Under the pieces are notes generated by a model, which saw nothing but the letters and a program-made list of their open reading frames with translations, made no database searches and was not told the DNA's origin. A stretch of 37,917 nucleotides of DNA from Lentisphaeria bacterium (lineage in GTDB: Bacteria; Verrucomicrobiota; Lentisphaeria; Victivallales; Victivallaceae), in assembly GCA_017466125.1 (NCBI GenBank), contig JAFTUS010000042.1, positions 1-37,917 on the forward strand, written 5' to 3'. Position 1 is the first letter of the stretch; each line of letters begins with the position of its first letter. The position numbers and the translations under genes are program-made. Shown piece after piece: positions 32,419 through 37,917 of the stretch.

Positions 32419-32447
32419 TTGGCATTTTTCAAAAAGCATACTATTTT
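32419..32447 (+). promoter_or_regulatory. candidate promoter of tRNA-Leu(TAA)
   Basis: TTGGCA (32419-32424), a 17-bp spacer and TATTTT (32442-32447), ending 15 bp before the mature tRNA start. Confidence 0.5.
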
Positions 32448-32462
32448 ATATGGAGTAATGTT

Positions 32463-32550
32463 GCCTGGGTGGCGGAATCGGCAGACGCAGCAGACTTAAA
32501 ATCTGCTTCTGCAAAACAGAGTACGGGTTCAAGTCCCGTCCCAGGTACCA
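32463..32550 (+). tRNA. tRNA-Leu (anticodon TAA)
   Basis: Acceptor arms GCCTGGG/CCCAGGT, anticodon stem GCAGA/TCTGC with loop CTTAAAA (TAA, reading UUA), a long variable arm, T-loop GGTTCAAGTCC and encoded CCA at 32548-32550. It marks the border between the GC-richer chromosome and the AT-rich accessory island, and tRNA-Leu genes are classic integration sites. No 3'-end duplicate of it is visible before the window ends. Confidence 0.95.
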
Positions 32551-32576
32551 TTTTTTTGCCCCAATGGGCAAAAAAA
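32551..32576 (+). terminator. intrinsic terminator after tRNA-Leu
   Basis: TTTTTTTGCCC (32551-32561), loop CAAT and GGGCAAAAAAA (32566-32576) form a perfect 11-bp stem with flanking T and A runs, directly behind the CCA end. Confidence 0.8.
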
Positions 32577-32580
32577 TAAC

Positions 32581-32690
32581 GAAGCCGCATTTATCACGGC
32601 GTAGCCCGTAAGGGCGAAGACGGAAGGCTTCACTTCACAGAGCCGTCAGGCTCTACTTCACATCTTCACGCAGCGCAGCTGCTCTTCACT
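32581..32690. repeat. block of short hairpins separated by TTCAC-type linkers
   Basis: Outer stem GAAGCC (32581-32586)/GGCTTC (32626-32631) encloses GCCC-GTAA-GGGC (32604-32615). Then come AGAGCC-GTCA-GGCTCT (32639-32654) and GCAGC-GCA-GCTGC (32670-32682), separated by CACTTCAC, CTACTTCACATCTTCAC and TCTTCACT linkers. The pattern resembles interspersed hairpin/TTCAC repeats I associate with gut-bacterial genomes. The remainder of the 32551-32947 gap holds a promoter and a tiny ORF only. Confidence 0.55.
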
Positions 32691-32797
32691 CAAAAGGCGC
32701 ACTCTTTTCAGCCTTGCCGCAGCGTAACGCAATAAAAACGTGATACTTTATACAGTAATTTTTCAAAGGGAATATTGCTTTTTTCATTGTAAAACAT

Positions 32798-32825
32798 TTG
32801 CAAAAAATACAACAGATGCTATATT
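32798..32825 (+). promoter_or_regulatory. candidate promoter of the DpnII restriction-modification operon
   Basis: TTGCAA (32798-32803), a 16-bp spacer and TATATT (32820-32825) lie about 120 bp before dpnM. Transcription would begin near 32832, leaving a long leader that contains the small ORF at 32846. Confidence 0.45.
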
Positions 32826-32845
32826 TACCATGAAGGTATGAAATC

Positions 32846-32923
32846 ATGGAGAATATTAGATGTCTACATTTGAAAATATCGCCGAAGAAGATAAAAAAGT
32901 ATGAGTTTAATCTCTATGGTTAG
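32846..32923 (+). CDS. possible 25-residue leader ORF or gene remnant before the methylase
   Basis: ATG at 32846 opens a frame of 25 codons ending in TAG (begins MENIRCLHLKISPKKIKKYE). It is basic and has only a poorly placed GAAGG upstream. It might be a leader peptide of the R-M operon or the surviving start of a deleted gene. Coding status is uncertain. Confidence 0.2.
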   Translation: MENIRCLHLKISPKKIKKYEFNLYG

Positions 32924-32947
32924 ACCTAGCATCAGGAAATTTAAAAT

Positions 32948-33844
32948 ATGGGCAAAACACAGTTAAAACCATTTCTTAAATGGGCTGGCGGCAAAAGTCA
33001 GTTACTTTCTGAAATCGAAAATTATTATCCGTTTGATAACGGGGAAATCACTAAATACGCAGAGCCTTTTATTGGTGGCGGAGCAGTCCTTTTTGATATA
33101 TTAAGCAGGTACAATCTTGAAGCTGTTTATATCAGCGATATAAACGCGGAACTCATCAATACATATCGCATTATCAGAGATGATATTGATGGGCTTATTG
33201 AGATGCTTATGGATATGCAGAATATATTTATACCGATGAATACTGAAGACCGCAAAATATATTATCTGGCGAAAAGAGAGCGTTTCAACGACTTGAAAGT
33301 TAACGGTGACGAAAGTATCAATATTGAAAAAGCAGCTCTCATGATTTTCCTTAATAAAACTTGTTTCAATGGTTTGTTTCGTGTAAATAAAAAAGGCTTA
33401 TTCAATGTTCCCATAGGGGCTTATAAGAATCCCATGATCTGTGATAAAGAGAATCTTCAAGCTGTTTCCGAAAAGCTCCAGAACGTAACTATTGTATGTG
33501 GTGATTATAGAGAGTCTGCCACTTTCATTGATGACAGTACTTTTGTTTATTTTGATCCCCCATATCGTCCTATTACTGATACCGCAAGTTTTACTGCATA
33601 CACGGAAGTTTTGTTTAACGATGAAGAGCAGCTTGAACTTGCAAAGTTCGTTGATTCTATGCACAAAAAAGGAGCAAAGGTTGTCATTAGCAATTCCGAT
33701 CCCAAAAATTCAAATACAGAGGACGATTTCTTTGATAATATCTACTCCTCTCATAAAATCAAACGTGTTGAAGCAACCCGTATGATTAACTGCAATAGCG
33801 AGGCAAGAGGAAAAATTAAAGAGTTGCTTATTAGCAATTATTAA
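32948..33844 (+). CDS. dpnM: DpnM-like DNA adenine (GATC) N6-methyltransferase
   Basis: A 298-residue alpha-class D12 adenine methyltransferase. Motif X KWAGGK is at 11-16, the AdoMet motif EPFIGGGAV at 39-47, catalytic motif IV DPPY at 203-206, and conserved LNKTCFNGLFRVN at about 135-147. With the DpnII endonuclease 300 bp downstream, the expected target is GATC (N6-adenine), protecting the host. Codon use is markedly AT-rich compared with the chromosome left of tRNA-Leu, which suggests horizontal acquisition. Confidence 0.93.
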   Translation: MGKTQLKPFLKWAGGKSQLLSEIENYYPFDNGEITKYAEPFIGGGAVLFDILSRYNLEAVYISDINAELINTYRIIRDDIDGLIEMLMDMQNIFIPMNTEDRKIYYLAKRERFNDLKVNGDESINIEKAALMIFLNKTCFNGLFRVNKKGLFNVPIGAYKNPMICDKENLQAVSEKLQNVTIVCGDYRESATFIDDSTFVYFDPPYRPITDTASFTAYTEVLFNDEEQLELAKFVDSMHKKGAKVVISNSDPKNSNTEDDFFDNIYSSHKIKRVEATRMINCNSEARGKIKELLISNY

Positions 33845-33864
33845 GTAAAAGGAGGAACAAGTTT

Positions 33865-34119
33865 ATGATTTGCAAAAAAGCCCATCGTTATTTGAATGAA
33901 TATAATTCACTCTCAGAAGCTCAAGATAACCAGTATGGGGATCGGCACATTTGTGCAGGATGCGCGTATGAAGAAGGTTTGCGTGATGGTATAAATGGGA
34001 ATGTTAAAAAAAATAACTTTTCTCATTTACCATATAGTCAGGCGGGAACGGTACGCCATAAAGATGCAAAAGAAGCATATGAAGAAGGATATGAAGAAGG
34101 TAGAAAAAGAAGTTCATAA
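33865..34119 (+). CDS. small Cys-containing protein within the DpnII cluster
   Basis: An 84-residue hypothetical protein between the methylase and endonuclease genes, with an AAAGGAGG-type site upstream. It has Cys3 and a HICAGCAYEEG segment, and two related acidic helices: YEEGLRDG at about 35-42 and YEEGYEEG near the C-terminus. A small metal-binding or regulatory role (for example R-M expression control) is possible, but it does not look like a canonical HTH controller protein. Confidence 0.6.
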   Translation: MICKKAHRYLNEYNSLSEAQDNQYGDRHICAGCAYEEGLRDGINGNVKKNNFSHLPYSQAGTVRHKDAKEAYEEGYEEGRKRSS

Positions 34120-34139
34120 TTTTATTTTAGGGGATAAAA

Positions 34140-35015
34140 ATGCGAGATTTTAGCGAATGGTTATCTGGATTTCGTGACAGTATTGCAGACTACGGATACT
34201 ATATAGATTTCGAAAAAGTACATCGTAATGTTGACGGTATCAGGGTAGAACTTAACATTCTCAACTCTCTTATTGGTTCTAAAAATATTAGAGAGGATTT
34301 TAAGGCATTAATCAAGAAATATCCCGAAACATTGAAATGTATTCCTCTGTTGCTTGCTGTAAGAGCTAATGAAATATATTGTCAAGATGAAAACGGCAGT
34401 TGTATGTATCAGTTTGACCTTGGTAAATATCCGCCAGATAGTCACGCTCTTTATGACGGTTACGTTTATTTTATGGACCATACAGGTCTTTTTGATTTGC
34501 TTGAAAACCATATTATTAACAATCTCGTAGACTATGCAACAGGCGTCGAAACTGGTCTTGATTCCAACGGTCGTAAAAATCGTGGCGGTCATTTAATGGA
34601 GGATTTAGTTGAGAGTTTTATTAAAAAAGCCGGTTTTGTAAAAGATAGGACTTATTTCAAAGAAATGTATATCCATCAAATTACCGCCGAATGGGGCATA
34701 GACCTTTCTGCTATCTCCAATCAAGGAAAAATGGAAAAGCGTTTCGATTTCGTTGTTAAAACGCCTACAATGATTTATGGTATTGAAACAAACTTTTACG
34801 GCAGTGGCGGCAGTAAACTCAACGAAACTGCCCGCAGCTACAAAACGCTTGCATTGGAAACAGATACCATCAGCGATTTTACGTTCGTTTGGTTCACGGA
34901 CGGCAAAGGATGGACAAGTGCTCGGAATAACCTTGAAGAAACTTTTGATGTGATGGAACACATCTACAACATTAAAGATTTGGAAGATTCAATCATACCT
35001 AAAGTGATTATTTGA
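34140..35015 (+). CDS. dpnII: DpnII-type restriction endonuclease (GATC)
   Basis: A 291-residue protein recognisable as a DpnII family endonuclease. Supporting segments are IPLLLAVRANEI, a central VETGLDSNGRKNRGGHLMEDLVE and the PD-(D/E)xK-like core KRFDFVVKTPTMIYGIETNFYGSGGSKLNETARSY. It cuts unmethylated GATC. It lies 20 bp after the small 84-residue gene and shares its AT-rich codon use. The length is normal and no disruption is visible, so the system looks active. Confidence 0.92.
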   Translation: MRDFSEWLSGFRDSIADYGYYIDFEKVHRNVDGIRVELNILNSLIGSKNIREDFKALIKKYPETLKCIPLLLAVRANEIYCQDENGSCMYQFDLGKYPPDSHALYDGYVYFMDHTGLFDLLENHIINNLVDYATGVETGLDSNGRKNRGGHLMEDLVESFIKKAGFVKDRTYFKEMYIHQITAEWGIDLSAISNQGKMEKRFDFVVKTPTMIYGIETNFYGSGGSKLNETARSYKTLALETDTISDFTFVWFTDGKGWTSARNNLEETFDVMEHIYNIKDLEDSIIPKVII

Positions 35016-35024
35016 GAGAATCAG

Positions 35025-35561
35025 ATGTCAAATAAAATATTTAAATATAATGTTAATTTGGTTCCTCTGAGAATAGAAAACCAAGAACAAAATGCATTTA
35101 GAGATAAACTAAACAATATACCATACTTGTTATATCAGGTTGAGAATCTAGCTACTGGAGAAATAATTGCCATAAATAAACCAGGAGGGAAGCGTAATTT
35201 TGGCAAATTATCAAGAGATGATTTCATGGTTTTTATTTTTAATCCTGATGAACAAAGTTTGTGGTTAATCAGTCATAGCGAAATAAGTGATGATATTGCA
35301 GGTAAGTACAATTATGATAGCAAACAAGCTTTAGCACTCATTAAAGGACTTTATTATGTTTGTTTTGGCGATGAGCCGGAAGAAGTTATTTGTAGACTGC
35401 ATCTCCAAAATACAGTGGGAATCCCCGTAGAAACTATTTTAAAAGTCTATAAATGGATTTGGGGACAAGAAGATTGCAATTATCCGACTAAAAAAGGTCG
35501 TTGGTTATCAATGAATGCTCTATTGGATAGATTTAATATTAATACAAAAGATTTCAGATAA
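35025..35561 (+). CDS. uncharacterised 178-residue protein coupled to a DNA methyltransferase
   Basis: Not recognised as a known family. It has a beta-rich first half (IPYLLYQVENLATGEIIAINKPGG, DDFMVFIFNPDEQSLWLISHSEI) and a helical second half ending VETILKVYKWIWGQEDCNYPTKKGRWLSMNALLDRF, where Trp, Cys and basic residues cluster. It begins 10 bp after dpnII, and its stop overlaps the ATG of the following methyltransferase frame (TAATG), so the two were built as a pair. It could be the restriction or specificity partner of that methyltransferase. I see no PD-(D/E)xK motif I would trust. Confidence 0.6.
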   Translation: MSNKIFKYNVNLVPLRIENQEQNAFRDKLNNIPYLLYQVENLATGEIIAINKPGGKRNFGKLSRDDFMVFIFNPDEQSLWLISHSEISDDIAGKYNYDSKQALALIKGLYYVCFGDEPEEVICRLHLQNTVGIPVETILKVYKWIWGQEDCNYPTKKGRWLSMNALLDRFNINTKDFR

Positions 35562-35602
35562 TGGCTAAAAAAATTACAAAATGGGAGCCTGAAAATTTTT
35601 AG
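35561..35602 (+). other. detached N-terminus of the methyltransferase, ended by in-frame TAG
   Basis: ATG at 35561 overlaps the upstream stop (TAATG) and reads MAKKITKWEPENF before TAG at 35600-35602. The same frame then continues directly into the methyltransferase at 35603. This start is better placed than any downstream one, so the TAG looks like an amber mutation or a programmed stop. Confidence 0.6.
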
Positions 35603-36310
35603 TTGGAAATGACAACACATTGGTCTTTTCCCCAACGTTGTAATTGGGCTACTCATGATGCAAAATGGCGAGGGAATTGGTCTCCATATATTCCACGATA
35701 TATTCTGCTCAGATATTCTCAAGAAGGAGATTTAGTTCTTGATCAGTTTGCCGGAGGCGGAACAACACTTGTTGAAGCAAAATTGCTTAATCGTAACATA
35801 ATCGGTGTTGATGTAAATGACATTGCCCTTGCTCGTTGCCGAGAGAAAGTGGCTTTTGAGCACGATGGGGCTGATGGTAAGGTTTATATACACAAAGGAG
35901 ATGCCCGTCACTTGGATTTTGTGCCTTGTGACAGCATTGACCTTATCTGTACTCATCCACCTTATGCAAATATCATTCAATATAGCGAAAATATACCTGA
36001 GGACATTTCTCTCTGTAATATTGCTGATTTTTTAGTCCAAATGAAAGATGTTGCAAAAGAATGTTTCCGCACCTTAAAACGCGGTAAGTTTTGTGCAATA
36101 TTAATGGGTGATACTCGACAAAAAGGACATATGATTCCAATGAGCTTCGATGTTATGAAAATATTTGAAGCTTCTGGATTTATTCTCAAAGAATTGATCA
36201 TAAAAGAGCAACATAACTGTAAAGCTACGGGATACTGGAAAACAAACAGTGTAAAGTATAACTTTTTGCTAATGGCACATGAATATTTGTTCGTTTTCAG
36301 AAAACCATAA
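35603..36310 (+). CDS. DNA methyltransferase (N4-cytosine/N6-adenine type), probably N-terminally interrupted
   Basis: About 235 residues from TTG 35603 (or ATG 35609). Seen are a conserved lead-in HWSFPQRCNWATHDAKWRGNWSPYIPR, the AdoMet motif LDQFAGGGTTLVEAKLL with VDVN after it, and a catalytic motif IV THPPYAN (a T/SPPY form typical of amino-DNA methyltransferases). The order is motif I before IV. The frame upstream to the coupled ATG at 35561 is open except for the TAG at 35600, so translation must restart, suppress the amber, or fail. It is likely part of a second restriction-modification unit with the 178-residue upstream protein. Target sequence is unknown. Confidence 0.75.
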   Translation: MEMTTHWSFPQRCNWATHDAKWRGNWSPYIPRYILLRYSQEGDLVLDQFAGGGTTLVEAKLLNRNIIGVDVNDIALARCREKVAFEHDGADGKVYIHKGDARHLDFVPCDSIDLICTHPPYANIIQYSENIPEDISLCNIADFLVQMKDVAKECFRTLKRGKFCAILMGDTRQKGHMIPMSFDVMKIFEASGFILKELIIKEQHNCKATGYWKTNSVKYNFLLMAHEYLFVFRKP

Positions 36311-36432
36311 ATAACAGGAATTATAATAAATATGAAACCGTCACCACTTGAATGTTTGTGGATAGGTGAAAGAAAAGATTGAACTAGTTGTGAAGCAAAG
36401 TAAGTTTTATCGAGATTTTAAAGGAGAGCCCC
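36311..36432 (+). other. degenerate interval with two short open fragments
   Basis: Between the methyltransferase and the HEPN gene the DNA has two tiny frames: one from ATG near 36333 (MKPSPLECLWIGERKD, then stop) and one from GTG 36366 to 36452 (about 28 codons, ending FKGEPHGDQKI). They look like remnants of gene ends rather than genes. A good ribosome site (AAAGGAGA) precedes 36433. Confidence 0.35.
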
Positions 36433-36912
36433 ATGGAGATCAGAAGATATGATTTGTCCGAAGAAATAGTTCTCGAAGTTGGGAAATTTGCCATTTTATG
36501 GAATTGGTTTGAATGTAATTTCTGTGATAACGATTGTAATTCAACAAAAATTGAAGATATTTCAAAAAGAATTCATATTGCCGAAAAGGTGCAAAAGAAC
36601 TTTGCAGATGAGCTTAAGAACCGTTGTTTTTCGTTTGGACTGTCAGAAATGGATTATGTCAAAGAGTCCTTGCACCCTGAAAAAGCCAGACGATCCAGCG
36701 AAAAAGATATGGAGATAATGAATAATTTTATAAAACAATCCGGTTCGGAGTCAACTCATGGTTGCCTTTTGGTTTTGTATCGTATGCGTAACAACTTGAT
36801 GCATGGTTTGAAATGTCTTGATGAGCTGGACAAACAGCTTGAACTTTTCCGCGCCGCAACCGCGGTGCTAGATGGAATTGTTGACAACCCAATAGGCAGT
36901 AGAGGACTATGA
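36433..36912 (+). CDS. HEPN-like protein, putative RNase of a toxin-type operon
   Basis: A 159-residue, mostly helical protein. Near the C-terminus, LVLYRMRNNLMHGLK contains R119-x4-H124 with the Asn after Arg, the RX4-6H hallmark of HEPN ribonucleases. The upstream helices (ILWNWFECNFC, DISKRIHIAEKVQKNFADEL) fit the fold. HEPN proteins serve in toxin-antitoxin, abortive infection and CRISPR effectors. The stop overlaps the next start (ATGA). The call rests on the motif and fold pattern only. Confidence 0.62.
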   Translation: MEIRRYDLSEEIVLEVGKFAILWNWFECNFCDNDCNSTKIEDISKRIHIAEKVQKNFADELKNRCFSFGLSEMDYVKESLHPEKARRSSEKDMEIMNNFIKQSGSESTHGCLLVLYRMRNNLMHGLKCLDELDKQLELFRAATAVLDGIVDNPIGSRGL

Positions 36913-37133
36913 CTAAAATATCCATCAGATTTTTTAATGACCGGGAAGTCCGGGCGGCTTGGGATGAAACGAGTTCTCAATGGTTCTTTGCTGCCGTCGA
37001 TATTGTCGCCGTTCTGAATGAGCAATCTGATTATACCAAGAACCGTAACTACTGGAAGTACCTCAAAAACAAGCTGAAAAAGGAAAATCCTCAACTGGTT
37101 AGTGCCGCTAACCAGTTGAAATTGACTGCCTGA
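36909..37133 (+). CDS. Bro-N domain protein, truncated
   Basis: A 74-residue fragment matching the start of Bro-N/DinD-like proteins: MTKISIRFFNDREVRAAWDE, WFFAAVDIVAVLNEQSDYTKNRNYWKYLKNKLKKE and QLVSAANQLKL. Full relatives continue for at least 50 and often 150 or more residues after this point (an ADGK-like continuation), but here a TGA follows LTA. Bro-N is a DNA-binding domain common in phages and mobile elements. It is coupled to the HEPN gene by ATGA overlap and lies 18 bp before the Fic gene. The truncated form might still act as a small DNA-binding regulator. Confidence 0.7.
   Translation: MTKISIRFFNDREVRAAWDETSSQWFFAAVDIVAVLNEQSDYTKNRNYWKYLKNKLKKENPQLVSAANQLKLTA
37092..37118. promoter_or_regulatory. 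perfect 10-bp inverted repeat at the end of the Bro-N gene
   Basis: CAACTGGTTA (37092-37101) and TAACCAGTTG (37109-37118) with a 7-base spacer, 33 bp before the Fic start. It may be a hairpin controlling fic translation, a binding site for the Bro-N protein, or a coding coincidence (it encodes QLVSAANQL). Confidence 0.45.
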
Positions 37134-37151
37134 AAAAATTAAGGATACCTT

Positions 37152-37917
37152 ATGAATAAATACGAGGAATTTGATCAATATCTGATGCAGGGCGAGCCGG
37201 GGAAGTGGGATAAGGCTCAGGCTTGGAAGACGGCTATCGGACTTCAGGAGGTCGATGGTTTGGCTCCTTCTGCTTATCTTCTGGAAACTGCCAAACGCCA
37301 TATCGACGGCGATATCACTATTGATGAAGTCCGCTCCTTGCTGGATTCTTATTACAACACCAAAGCCGACCGTTCCGATAATGCCAATACCGAAGAGGCG
37401 GACAAGGTTTCAGCCAACATCACAAAACTGCTCAACGAACAGACTTTCTCCTTCTCCCCATCCGGCTTGGCTGCGATCCACGGGCGTGTTTTTGAAGGCG
37501 TTTTCAAGTTCGCCGGTATCTTCCGTGACTGCAATATTTCCAAAAAAGAATGGGTGCTGCGTGGTGAATCCGTTCTCTATGTAAGTTTTTCTGAAATCAA
37601 ACGGGCTTTGCAGCACGACTTTGACAATGAAAAGGAGTTCAGCTACAAGAACCTTGATCACGCCGAAATGATCAGGCACTTTGCCAAATTCATTTCAGGT
37701 ATCTGGCAGATCCACCCCTTCCGGGAGGGCAACACCCGCACCACCGCTGTTTTTGCGATCAAATATCTCCGGGCAATGGGATTCACCGTCAGCAACGATC
37801 TCTTCGCTGAACACTCCTGGTACTTCCGCAATGCCCTTGTCCGTGCCAACTATCGCAACTATGCCCGCAGCATTGAGCCTGAATTTGAACATTTGGAGAA
37901 GTTCTTCCGCAACCTCC
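37152..37917 (+). CDS. Fic-family AMP-transferase with N-terminal VbhA-like antitoxin domain, partial
   Basis: The frame is open from ATG 37152 to the window edge (255 codons). Residues about 35-68 (VDGLAPSAYLLETAKRHIDGDITIDEVRSLLDSYY) resemble the VbhA antitoxin domain. The Fic core follows, with IHGRVFEGVFKFAGIFRD, and the catalytic motif HPFREGNTRT at 188-197, complete in the HxFx(D/E)GNxR pattern. Fic enzymes transfer AMP (or other groups) from nucleotides onto target proteins such as gyrase. Fused antitoxin helices normally restrain this. I cannot point to a clear (S/T)xxxE(G/N) inhibitory motif. The gene returns to GC-richer codon use than the DpnII genes. Its C-terminal end lies outside the window. 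Confidence 0.88.
   Translation, partial: MNKYEEFDQYLMQGEPGKWDKAQAWKTAIGLQEVDGLAPSAYLLETAKRHIDGDITIDEVRSLLDSYYNTKADRSDNANTEEADKVSANITKLLNEQTFSFSPSGLAAIHGRVFEGVFKFAGIFRDCNISKKEWVLRGESVLYVSFSEIKRALQHDFDNEKEFSYKNLDHAEMIRHFAKFISGIWQIHPFREGNTRTTAVFAIKYLRAMGFTVSNDLFAEHSWYFRNALVRANYRNYARSIEPEFEHLEKFFRNL

Noticed and set aside
32581..32690. CRISPR array
   Set aside because: The stems and linkers are not identical repeats with unique spacers of constant length, and no cas genes are present in the window.
32846..36432. GATC avoidance in the DpnII island
   Set aside because: Several GATC sites are visible in the island (for example near 33437, 33554, 35740 and 36194) and GATC is common in the rest of the window, so no depletion can be claimed by eye.

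Overview
The window most resembles a Lentisphaerae/Victivallales-type (PVC group) chromosome. The clearest marker is the secreted pseudopilin at 6490-7134, which has the [17 protein letters not shown]-terminus and an H-x9-DG tail. Large secreted CAZymes, a GntR/LacI-type regulator and Gram-negative lipid A genes (arnA, arnD) fit this. The assignment is by eye; no database was searched.

Layout. (1) 1-7134: carbohydrate locus. A GH127-type arabinofuranosidase (cut by the window edge) is divergent from a GntR/LacI regulator, followed by a GH42-like secreted glycosidase, a free-standing secreted copy of that enzyme's C-terminal domain, and a pseudopilin. AT-rich palindromes built from CAATAT/ATATTG half-sites sit in the divergent promoter region. 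(2) 7195-9373: recJ-recX on the minus strand. (3) 9551-9843: tRNA-Leu(CAG), tRNA-Gly(TCC), tRNA-Tyr(GTA) and a terminator. (4) 9944-11830: toxin-antitoxin block on the minus strand, with a Phd/PIN pair and a three-gene overlapping operon (DUF3791-like, DUF3990/ADP-ribosyltransferase-like, HTH fusion). (5) 11958-12063: complementary short-repeat clusters. (6) 12152-17217: minus-strand operon feoA-feoB-metal permease-polytopic membrane protein. (7) 17396-21902: AsmA-like protein, secreted purple-acid-phosphatase-like phosphoesterase and heparinase II/III-like protein. (8) 21929-21974: palindrome resembling two abutted IS3/IS150-type ends. (9) 22005-25973: arnA-arnD-sialidase-like on the minus strand. 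(10) 26200-32373: tightly coupled six-gene redox/sugar operon (SDR, FrdA/SdhA-like flavoprotein, old-yellow-enzyme with a Cys cluster, ThuA-like, 2-hydroxyacid dehydrogenase, FucU). (11) 32463-32550: tRNA-Leu(TAA), then a hairpin-rich repeat block.

(12) 32800-37917: an AT-rich accessory/defence island directly downstream of tRNA-Leu. It has a DpnII-type restriction-modification system (DpnM-like methylase, an 84-aa protein, DpnII endonuclease). Next come an unknown 178-aa protein and a second DNA methyltransferase whose natural start is separated from the body by an in-frame TAG. Then come degenerate sequence and a coupled operon of a HEPN protein, a truncated Bro-N protein and a VbhA-like/Fic protein that runs off the window.

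The places most likely to hold something undescribed are the six-gene redox operon, the three-gene DUF3791/DUF3990/HTH operon, the GH42 domain duplication, and the island's second methyltransferase unit and HEPN/Bro-N/Fic operon.
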